Shown: positions 41,147 through 50,766 of the stretch, piece after piece
How positions within the stretch are numbered: position 1 is the stretch's first letter
How the letters are laid out: each line of letters starts with the position of its first letter
Assembly (NCBI GenBank): GCA_037178975.1
Contig: JASJZH010000006.1
Span: 10,416,001-10,480,000 of the forward strand
Reading direction: 5' to 3'
Source: Oscheius tipulae
Lineage: Eukaryota; Nematoda; Chromadorea; Rhabditida; Rhabditidae
DNA: 64,000 nucleotides
Program-made: the position numbers and the translations under genes
Notes under the pieces: model-generated
What the model saw: the letters and a program-made list of their open reading frames with translations, nothing else
What the model was told of the DNA's origin: nothing
Databases searched by the model: none

Positions 41147-44100
41147 CGAACCATCGGGCTGTAAAGTGTGTTTCTATCAGTTTTGGAAAAACTGGGAGTT
41201 TAGGGCATGGCCAAATCGTGATTATTGTTGGGCCAGATGTGACATAAAAGAGGGACGTGATCGTAAAGTAAACGACTGCTTGCGATTAGCCTGATTGACT
41301 TTTTGAAAGTTTCAGATGAGAGTAGCTAACCGTATGTTAAAAGCCTGCAAAAGGTCGAAGACTCCAAAAAATTCGAGAAAAAACGGCTGAAAGTGGCACG
41401 TGGACTTTTTGGTGTCTTGTTGGTGCGACTAGATAATGTGTGATTGTATACGTTGGGAAGAGCGCGAATAGCCGGCCGCAAATCCAATTGAGACCGAGAC
41501 AATAAACTTCGGCAACGTGCTGATTCGAACTCGCGCTAACGGTGTGCGCGTTCCTGGAGAGCATCATGGTTTCTTTGCTCAAGGAAGCCTTGTCTCAATG
41601 AATTAACGACTCCTGCTAGCAACATAAATTCCCCGTTCAACGAGCAAATCCACAAAAACTGCATTAGCTGCTGAGCTATATCAGAAGAAACTTTAAGAAG
41701 TAGGACTTCTACAAAAAGGAGGGAAGGTTTTTAAAACTGACCAGAAGATGTGCTTTTTACGTAGGGCCGGTGGAGAAATGATTTGGGTTCTTCAATTAAA
41801 GAGGGTGGGACCAGTTAGTACTCCCTGGGGTGTTACCGTAGACACGGCAAGACGTTGATTACCGGATTTCTCAACTGTTTAGGGGTCGAAGTTTGAATAC
41901 GATTGTGAAACTGTCAAAAGAAGAATTTGACAAAAGAATTGCGGTACAATAACTGTAAGATTTTCAGCGAAACCACAAAAACCCTGTTAAAAAAAGACCG
42001 TCGAATCTGAGTAAAGAAAGGGGATGTTTGGAAGGAAAACAAGTTAGAAATCCTAGTAGAGAATTTCAAGAGTAACTTCGCCTAAATTGCTTAATGGAAA
42101 AAGCATTTGCGTAGTGGCGGCCCACGATTTGTCCTAACTCAATTCACTCGAAAGGTGTCCAAATCCTTGGAGGATAGAAGCAAGCACTATCACGGAGATT
42201 GGAGCAGGGAAATGTTGCAAAATAACGTGAGACGACAGCGAAAAGACGCCTGTGAACACGGGGGCAGAAGTGAATATTCAAAGGTTACGGAAATCAAATT
42301 GAGCTCGTATGGGCTTCCTCGCCTTTGGGCAAGGCGAGGAGCTAAATTACTAAGGGATTACAAATGATTTGCTCTCCCGCCCAGCGGCTAAGGCTTCTTC
42401 TATTTCTGATAAAAAGGAGGCGCGCTCTGTGACCTGAAACCCGTCGGGAGGACGAACGCGGCTCGAAGACGTCGGCGCGGTTATGAATGCGCGGGGTGGC
42501 ATCTATCAGCGGTAGCCGAGGTCACAGGTCCCCAGGGGAGACAAAACATGACGAATCGCTGCCACGAAATCTCTTTGAGGGGATCCTCTGCCCACTTTTG
42601 GCACCAAAGTAAAGTGAGCTTAGGGAGGACACTCTCGATAAATGTATGTGCGAAATTGGGAGGCAACGATGGCACCTGTGCTCGCTGTCATCAATCAGGC
42701 TGTGCGCACAACTGCTGAGCTTGATTCTGCTCTCTCAAGGCGCAACAGGTGGCCACAACTTCTGAAGCTCTTTCAGCGCTACTTCCGGAGGAAAAAATGC
42801 GTCTCGTCTAGCAAAAGGTCATGTCAAAAAGTAGCTCTTCTATCTTCGAACGTGTCTAGGTCACTTTCATCTCTCAAGAGCCTACAGTATATTGACATGT
42901 GTCCAAAGGTGTCGTATGCAAGTCAGTGCGCCAACTATGTGAGAAATTGCCTGGATACTGGATTATGGGCAGAAACGGAATATCTGAAACAGGCTAGCAT
43001 ACCGGAGGACAGCATACGATAGTAAGATACCCACGGACAAAAGAGAGTGAAAGAAGAAACAGGTAGACAGTTACACAAAGAAAGGTGGTAGACGGAATAT
43101 CATGAACAATGCAGATATCCACAGGCAAAATGACAGGAACAAATTGGCAGATACATAAGGACAGATTGACAGATAGAGGATGTCAAAAGCAGTTTGACAG
43201 AATCACGTCTACAGGTGGATAGGGTAATATTGACAGATACACATGGACAGAATCACAACTATACAAGGGCAAGTTGTTAGAAAAAGGATAGCAAAAACTA
43301 AGTGACAAATACACACAGATAGATTGACAGGGAGATGCTAGAATCCGAACTTATGATCTTATATTATAAGGGTGGCTTAAGAAAGTACGAAGAAGGACTG
43401 TCCCTATAGGCTGAACATAGGCATTCACAGATCAAAGGAAGGAAGCTTATTAGGATAAGCTGAGAATCACAAATGTTGCCAGCAGCTGTTTACAATTTGC
43501 CGCTACTAATGTTTACGTTCCGTCAAAGCGCGTAAGACTTCTGTTTCGGGCGAAGAGCCAAAATGATGGAATGGAGATCGAGGTCAAAACGGGAGAGAGT
43601 TCCGCTCTCTCGCGCTCCTCTTTCTAGACCCTCCCTGTCCGCCTTGGAAGAGAGAGGCTGCTCCTAATGACGTCGAACACAAAGCAAAGGGTCTTCGATT
43701 GCGGGGGTCCCTCGTTAGCGACAGATTTTCCAAAATTATCAACACGGGGGGAGCTGGAGTTAAGGCGTATACGTTAAATGCTGTCACAGTCGCTCAGCAA
43801 AGTTGGGAGCATTCATTAAGCAAGTTGTGGCAGCGATTTTCCGGAAACAAAAGAGGTTTGCGGGTGCGAGAGTTGTCATAATGGAGGGCAATTACTAGAC
43901 GGCTTTGCCAAAAGTCAAATGAAGCAAGAAGGTAGAGAGCGAGGCGTCTTGGACTTCTCTCCCGATTAATAGCAGACAACTTTTGGAGAAGTGCAATGGA
44001 CATAATGGGGATTCGACTGCACCCAATAAGTCGGACGCACATCAACCGGCACCCGCCTGAATCTCACCTTTTGGATAACGTTAATTTCCGGAAGGCTACT

Positions 44101-44768
44101 TCCTATACACATTAACAGAAATAACTTTTTTCGCCACGTGTTTTGAGACAACATCGGCCTTCATCTTAATACGTTATCGTATCCAATAGTTTTGTGCTCA
44201 AAGCTATAGGATTCACAATTCCAAAGATCCATCCACCCTTGGTTTAGCAAAGCGCTTCAAAAATTCCGAAACACTTATCTACATGATCTTTTTGAAGATG
44301 TCTATGTAGCTCGGTAATGTAAAGCGAGACAACCTGTTGGAATAGCAGAGATTCTTGAAACAGACAAAGATCCTTAAGGAACAAGCTTGAAAAGATCAGT
44401 TTGATAAACAGCTTATTTGCAGTCAGAGAACGTTTTGGGCACAAGATGGTCTAATTTTCCGATTTCCTATTCACTATTCAAGCTCTTCATAAGGCAAAGT
44501 CTATGACTATGTTTGATTTATGATTGTGTGTACCAGACATTTGACGCCTTTTAACAAAAACTGCCCCCGTCGGCTCCACGGCAATGTGTCAATTTTTAAC
44601 AATAGCTTTGCTTAGTCATATTAGAAAGATTCATTGAAAGAAAGATCGAATGGTATGTTAGTCTCTGTAACCCTGAGAGTCGTGTCCGTTTTTCAATACT
44701 CCACGAGGTGTTCCGTCCGGGTTGAATCGAACCCTAAAGCTTTTTAGTATCAAATAATTTTTATCTTT
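41147..44768. other. No firm gene; weak frame and repeat tract inside
   Basis: The longest frame is 42642-43022 (+, 126 codons, MYVRNWEATMAPVLAVINQA onward, with several cysteines near its end). It has no domain I know and no convincing splice context, so it is not called as a gene. A TTGACAG repeat tract follows at 43050-43340. Confidence 0.4.
43050..43340 (+). repeat. Degenerate TTGACAGATACACA repeat tract
   Basis: About 290 bp of loose repeats built on GACAGATTGACAGATA and GACAGAATCAC, with spacing near 20-30 bp. It resembles the tract in the last GGT intron (12500-12725). Units are too diverged to call a fixed period by eye. Confidence 0.55.
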
Positions 44769-45949
44769 CTACCTTTGCTTAGAGGATGGCAGACTAGTTG
44801 AGGAGGTCGATGATCCGTGATAAATGTCAGATTCGTCTCTGTAGTGAGGAGGATGAGTCGAAAAGACTACCGTTCCCATTGGGATGCCAAATCCGCCTGA
44901 AATTGAGATTTTTGGTTTGTAAACCTTGTTGCTACACGTCCGCCTGACAGATGATCCTACAATTGGTGGCACGTGTGTGATTCATAGCAACGTCAACTGC
45001 CAGGGCAATTTGTTCAACTGACACTGATGACGGTCGTGAATCCAAAGAAATTTTGAGGGCTGGGATGAAACTAATTAAAGTCACCAACGTCATGATTATC
45101 AAAGTCTTTATCAAGGACCCCTCAAGAGATCCTTTAATGTTTCTGCAACAAATTACCCAGTTTCACTTTGAGACGTTCCAGCGCCTCGAGACACAAAAAC
45201 ACCATCTGATAGTGTGTTCGGTTTTTGCGGAAAGGGTGTGTCTCCATATGAGTAATTCCGCGCGCCACATCGATTTGAAAGGCGAGAAAACGACTAACAG
45301 CAGATGGGATACCAGCCGTTCTCTTCACGGACACTCTCGTACTGTTGCGGATTTCGTCGTCGATGTAGCCAGCAGCCGTTGCAGAGCAGACAGCAGAGGA
45401 AGGAGAGGCATACTGAGACCGCGATGGAAATGATCAGACCGATGATGAGTAAAGTGTAGTCAACTCTTAAAATGCTGTTTCTATGCATGGGTCTGAAACT
45501 CACTGTAATGTGGTACCGTATCCGGCCACAAATCTGTCCGCCCGATGATCAGAACCTTTCAAAATCAATGCCTTCTCCTCTGCACCACAACAATAGTGTC
45601 CCTGAAATCAGCTGTTTTCAGCACAAAGTGTAGGGCAAGTTCATCATTCCCCCCTCCCTTTGTGTAATCGATCTGACCGCAACCTAGCTGTCAAAAGTAA
45701 GCGATAGAGTAAACAAAGAGACTTTTCTCCCAAATTTTGATGAAATCCATAAAGTTGAAAGCAAAAAAACTTACAACCCCTTCTTGCATAGAAGGACAGC
45801 ACTCGAAGGCACATTCCAGCTGGTGACCGAACTCATTAGCTGGACATTTGACCTACAAAGAGGATGAGGGGGTGGCTAGTATGGACACTTACTCCTCCTA
45901 ACACTGTTTCCAGTGAAAATAATAGAAAGACCAGGTGATAGCGCAGCAT
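44769..45949 (-). CDS. Shisa-like single-pass membrane protein with PPxY
   Basis: The first exon starts at 45949 with a signal peptide (MLRYHLVFLLFSLETVLGG). Next exons read ANEFGHQLECAFECCPSMQE and GHYCCGAEEKALILKG...GYGTTLQ, then a membrane exon (VDYTLLIIGLIISIAVSVCL, then FLCCLLCNGCWLHRRR). The last exon (about 44900 to the TAG at 44769) carries STHPPHYRDES and a Ser-rich end. Paired cysteines before the membrane, a cysteine-rich inner face and a C-terminal PPxY are the plan of Shisa and Shisa-like proteins. These act in the ER and Golgi on receptor maturation or bind WW-domain ligases. The join of the last exon is uncertain: a phase-1 donor within the QYES codons gives the PPHY reading. 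A sharper TG|GTATCC donor gives another frame. Confidence 0.72.
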
Positions 45950-46385
45950 CCCGGCGGTGAGCGTCGGGAAGAACTGGTTGAGACGCAAACACGCATGGGC
46001 GGCGCCGTAATACAGTTCGAGCACCAGAAGGGCTAACTATAAGAGGTAGAAACCATTTTTTATATACTGCCACTAAAAAGAGAATTCACAACATCGTTGC
46101 TCCAAGAGTTTCATGTAAAAAGTCATAATCATCCCTTTTTGTTCGCCTTAGAAGTACCAAAAGCTCAAAAAAAAAACTTGCTAAGTTTATTTTTAGGCTT
46201 TTGCTTGTTAACTCCTAGCCCTACTTTCCTCATTATCGACCGTTTCGACCTCGGCACACAGTTTGCACTACGGCATTTACTCTCAGAGCCCCCGAGTGCT
46301 CTTCCGCTGCAACAATCGCAGCCGACATGCTAGAAGATGAATCAAGACGCGATATATTTGTACACTGGAGAGAAGTGTTCAGAGA

Positions 46386-46510
46386 GACGGCTTTATTGAC
46401 AGATTTCATCGACGGAAAATAGACTAAAACTAGAAAACACTTGTAGTAGTAGGAGAAGCAACGGGTCAGTTTCAATATGTAGAGGGAACACGTTAAAGGG
46501 GGGAAATGCC
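46386..46510. repeat. Dispersed repeat, copy 1
   Basis: GGCTTTATTGACAGATTTCATCG, GAAAATAGACTAAAACTAG and AACGGGTCAGTTTC here match 48288-48425 in order and spacing. Copy 1 abuts the LINE fragment; copy 2 abuts the 3' end of the PAH gene. Confidence 0.75.
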
Positions 46511-47010
46511 ATCCACGTCGTCGGGACTCTTCCAATTCCCTCGAAGACTTATTATTCAAGTCATCCTCCCAGCGTTGATGGGGTCTGCCCAAGAGCCTAT
46601 GTTGATCCAGAGAAACTCATTGTGTCGTCGCCTTAGACCAACTTATGCCATTCAACACAGCCAGTCTCCTCGCCCATTTTAGCTTACGGCTCCACACTAG
46701 ATCAAGAACATCGGAAAGCCCGGCTCTTCTTCTCACATCTTCATATCTGATTCGGTTGAGTAGAGTAACTCCGAGCATACCACTTTTCTGACGTCGTTGT
46801 ACAGCTGCCAGTTTCCTCGCTCGCCTGTGCGATGATACCAGATTTCAGTAGAGAAGACTTGGGACAACACAGGTCAAGTACACTTTCCTCTTCATCCTCA
46901 TCGGAATGATTCTTTTGGTGAAAGAACCGATGGCGGTTGAAGGCTCCCCATGCAGCTCCGATACTTCGCGACAGCTCTTGGCTTTTCGAGGTACATCAAT
47001 ACTTAACAGC
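46500..47010 (-). mobile_element. Decayed LINE (RTE-like) reverse transcriptase 3' end
   Basis: Minus-strand translation gives the C-terminus typical of RTE/CR1-type LINEs. It reads MLGVTLLNRIRYEDVRRRAG, WSRKLKWARRLAVLNGISWS and GRPHQRWEDDL. Pieces lie in more than one frame and a TGA interrupts between ATTQ and the GRPHQRW motif, so it is a dead fragment. The active-site region is not present in this window. Confidence 0.8.
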
Positions 47011-47306
47011 ACACTTACAGAATACTGGCGAAAATAAGGATGGTTTGTCGGGACCCTACCAACCCTTACATCCTCTGGTTAGTTGGTAATTTTCATAATA
47101 GCTTGCTATGGAAAATAACGCAGTGGCAGTCGTCACCAGCTCTAATAAAAATGTTCCTCTCCAAAGATCTCTGCTGTTGATTCGCATGGAAACTTACCTT
47201 TATCTTTCAAAAAGCAGAGTAGCCTAACAACATTTCTAAACAACCTTCTTTCCTGACCCTACTGCTCCTTTTCTCTTCCAAAGTTCCATAACTGGTTCTC
47301 TTAAGC

Positions 47307-47945
47307 ATGACCTCATATGCTCTCTGGTGTCTGCTTCTAGTATTGTGCAGTGCCTGGCCGGTATCCCACTTCTGTGTCTGAAGAAAAACATTAGTAAAAA
47401 TTTGTACGACTAGACATTCCCTTTTCTTTGATCACTTGCTCTGTTTCCAGATACCGAACGATATTTTTCGTGCATGTCGAAGCTCTACGAAGAAAATTGA
47501 CCTAGGCTTCGACATGTCTACAAACAGCCTAAAAATTTGCAGGTTTAGTATTTCTTATAATAATGAAAAAGAATATCTTTAGACCAATGTAACGATAGTC
47601 CTGCAGCGAATAGCCGAGTTCAAACAGTTCGCTACTCCTCAATTTGTGGCTAATTGTCTGAACAGATTAATATATCAGGAAATCTTAAAAATTTGAGTAC
47701 AACAAAGAACTTAAGGAAAAATAGTAGCGGCTGCTTGACTGCTATTCTAGTCAATGGCTTTAACGTATCCATAGTTAATCGGTTTCAATGGATGCACAGG
47801 GATTCTGCCGTGCCTAGAAGTACCAATGTTTTGTGTATTGCGGGAAAGATTTGTATTTCAGGAAAAGAGCTCCATAAACTTGGAGGCGATAGCTATGACG
47901 GTTTTGCAAACGACGTTCTTTCGCAGAAAATTCGCAGACTACTTC
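47307..47945 (+). pseudogene. Decayed, inverted copy of the Ly6-like gene
   Basis: Read on the plus strand this matches the minus-strand gene at 38618-39347, introns included, so it is a DNA-level copy, not a retrocopy. Matches include TAGTATTGTGCAGTGCCTGG, TTTTTCGTGCATGTCGAAGC and AATCGGTTTCAATGGATGCA. The start codon position is ATA, the signal peptide has a deletion that shifts frame, and stops follow (for example after KLYEEN). It cannot encode the protein. Confidence 0.88.
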
Positions 47946-47956
47946 AATAATTTCTC

Positions 47957-48155
47957 CAATCAGACCACGGCAGCACCCACAATAGATGTTTTTGAGATGC
48001 TCGCGGAAGAAAAATCTTCACCTCCACCTCTTAAAGAAGAAGAAGGCCTCTCACTCCACGTTCTTGTCATCACCTTCCTTTTTTCTCTCTGCTCCATTCT
48101 ATTATTTGCTGTTAGGATGTGCCTCTGTCATCGGAAGAGTGGTAAGGTAACATGA
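47957..48155 (+). pseudogene. Copy of the ZP gene's last exon (TM and tail)
   Basis: The plus strand encodes APTIDVFEMLAEEKSSPPP, then a membrane segment (VLVITFLFSLCSILLFAV) and CLCHRKSGKVT before a TGA at the position corresponding to WSPQ in the parent. Parent: exon at 38130-38399. The 3' flank (48156-48285) also matches the parent flank (38400-38530). The frame over this piece is open, but no ZP domain precedes it. It directly follows the Ly6 pseudogene. Confidence 0.88.
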
Positions 48156-48287
48156 AGACCTCAATGATAGATTTTAGCGCGTCCTGCTAAACTTTTCTCA
48201 ACAGCTAGTGGCACAACTAAACAAAAACTGCACATTAAACTCTTCATAGCAGTGAAAAAGAGAAGGGCAGAAGACCATCTGAGCAAA

Positions 48288-48425
48288 GAAGTGGCTTTAT
48301 TGACAGATTTCATCGGTGGAAGATAGACTAAAACTAGTAAATACTTGTACTAGTGGGAGGATCAACGGGTCGGTTCAAAACGTAGAGAGAACACGGAATA
48401 GGAACACGTTAAAAGGGGGAGGGCA
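48288..48425. repeat. Dispersed repeat, copy 2
   Basis: Matches 46386-46510 in the same orientation (GGCTTTATTGACAGATTTC onward). It ends about 15 bp from the stop codon of the PAH gene, so it would lie in that gene's 3' UTR. Confidence 0.75.
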
Positions 48426-48439
48426 TAACAGAAAGTTGT

Positions 48440-50554
48440 TTAACTGCGACTTGATCCTTGCTCGGGAAGCTTGTCCGAGTCGTCCTCTCCCAGAACATCG
48501 TTGCATTGCCTGAAATTCGAAAATTGACCACAACTATCTAGACTTGCTGAGAAGCAATAAAACATAATAGGTAATTAAACCACCAGTTAGAAATAGCCAA
48601 GGTGATACGGGAGATAAGTTATCAACCTATCGAGATGATACTGATTAATTGTTGTGATTTCTGAGACAGTACAGAACAAACTTTCCTCTTTTAACTGGCC
48701 AACCTAGACCACATGCGTGAAACTCTAGCGGGTTTCTGAGGCGACTAGATTCTATTCGGGTATCGAGTGTGCAAACTAATTCGATAGCCAAGTAAGAACG
48801 GGTGCGAACTACTTTGGATGCAAGTATGTCTTCCATCAAGCTCGGAGATTAGTTTTTATAGTACTTTTAAAGTTAAAAGGTTTTCCAGATCGGGGTTCTG
48901 CATAAAGATGACCGAAGAATTTTTATTAGGTCACTAGTTCGTTATACTGCCCGTAAGAAATAGAAGAATTTCGTAATCGAAGTACAAAAACTTACATGTA
49001 ACCTTCAACGAGACGATGATATGACATGCAGTGCAAGTTGAGAAACTCCTTTTTCACTGCTTCAACATCCTCAGGTTTAAGTCCAGGAGCCGTGTACCTA
49101 GAGAACAGCATCCAACGTTCCTCGTACATCATGATCTTCCTTGTATCATTTGATTACTGAATGTGTATTAAGCTTACTTGATGGCTCGAATCATCTTCGT
49201 GAACAGAACTCCCTTTTGCAGAACGCAGTAGTCGCTGAATCTAATTGATACAAGCAAAAATATACTAAAGCTTACTCTTTCAACCACTGCAACAGCGGAA
49301 CAACCAGACGACGGATTTCAAGACCCTTGGCCTGAATGACTACAACATCTTTGTAGCGTCTCTCTTTGCAGTAGCTCTTATACAGTTCTTGGGCCTGCTT
49401 TATGTCGTAGATGAAGTCCTGAATTCGAAAATATAATGAATAGTCGTTTCCTATGCTAGTGTTACATGTTCACCTCAACATTTCATGCTACAGACATGCC
49501 TTCATTCAAATTTTGATATGACGCGAATTCAGAGATCTTTCCAAATCAGATCTTTATCACATGCATATTCTGACTTACTAATCACGTTAACGAACTCAGC
49601 GCTTAAAATAACCCCTGGACTTCCTGTGGGTGCAGAGTTATTCTACTATTTGTACAAGTGCTCGTCCAACTTCACGGTCCAGGAGTGATTGTAAACGCTG
49701 AATTCGAAAAGTCATAGAATGCGAGTGAAGGGCATCAAACTTGGTGAGATCCAGGTACTCGGGCAAAAATTTGAACTAAGGACGTCTAGTATTTCCGTAA
49801 ATCTTACAATTTCACGCAGTTGTTAATTTGCCATTGTCAACCTATTTATGCTGCTTTTTAATCTTTTCTTGGTTACCATACATCTTTTTCAACGTTTTTT
49901 GATCCATATACCGCGAAAGAAAGATAGTTTTTGTTAAGAATTAACCGCTAAACTGCAGAGACACGAAAGAAATACGAAATATCCAACCTCAACATCATCT
50001 TCCTTCAAATCAGCGAGACCATCCGGCTCATCACTTTTTTCTTCTTTTCCATCTACTGTCTTGTTCAATGTAAGTTTTCTCTCGTTCTAAAATATATTTT
50101 CCAAGTTTTGGAGGTGTCTAACCTGTTTCTTGACCGAAGGAATCACTTTGCACCTATACATTCCATCCTCACACTGTGTAATCTTGAATCCGGATGGCAA
50201 AAAGCGGTTCAGGCCAGTAACCAGATGTGGCTTGTCACAGAAGAGAGCACAAACCTTCATGATGAACTCATCGGTAGTGATTCTTAGACATTTCGATGCC
50301 AAAATATAAGAATACTTACGACCAAGCATCGAAATCCTTCAGAGTTTGAGTAAACTCAGCGTAGACTTCAGGAGTGTCAGAGAACTCTTTCTTAATCTGG
50401 TTGACATATTCTAAGGCTGTTTCTCTCTAAAACTTGAATAAAAATATGCAAATTGGCGTTTTACATTCAAATTTTCAGTCTCGGCATCAATCTTTGTGTT
50501 CTGCGCGAGCTCACTGCGCGTCTTCCTCTGGGTTTTGGCTTTTCCACGTGGCAT
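48440..50554 (-). CDS. Small PAH-domain (SIN3-like) protein
   Basis: Eight exons agree in phase: 50465-50554, 50320-50426, 50123-50282, 49988-50086, 49276-49418, 49178-49240, 48996-49097 and 48440-48509. They give 277 residues. The N-terminus is basic (MPRGKAKTQRKTRSELAQ). Residues about 30-90 form one paired amphipathic helix unit: ETALEYVNQIKKEFSDTPEV, AEFTQTL, ITTDEFIMKVCALFCDKPHL, GLNRFLPSGFKI. PAH units are the parts of SIN3 corepressors that grip transcription factors. SIN3 proteins carry three or four plus an HDAC-binding region and exceed 1000 residues; here there is one. The C-terminal half (DFIYDIKQAQELYKSYCKER... AIKYTAPGLKPEDVEAVKKE) is helical and I do not recognise it. It is probably nuclear; whether it recruits or blocks SIN3-type complexes is unknown. 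Confidence 0.82.
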
Positions 50555-50766
50555 CCTTGAAAAAAAACTTTTTCAAAAATCACAGTTTCTTCAAGTACAG
50601 CTCGGAAATCCTATTAAAATATGCCTTCGAACAGTTACGAACATTTATTTTGATGCACATGCACCCTAAACAGAAACCGGTAAGCCATTTTATGTACAGA
50701 TTCTTATGCAGATCCAATTTCAAAAGTATTTTTCATTAACCCGTTAGAGAGAAAAGGCGCTAGACG

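Noticed and set aside
42642-43022. 126-codon plus-strand open frame with several Cys
   Set aside because: No domain and no convincing splice neighbours; kept only as a note in the gap entry.
45420-45490. A 29-nt intron in the Shisa-like gene
   Set aside because: A later acceptor (TTTTAAG) gives 38 nt, keeps frame and fits the other introns.
47957-48155. The ZP-tail copy as a functional small membrane protein
   Set aside because: It has no start codon context or signal of its own and follows a broken pseudogene; called a pseudogene fragment.
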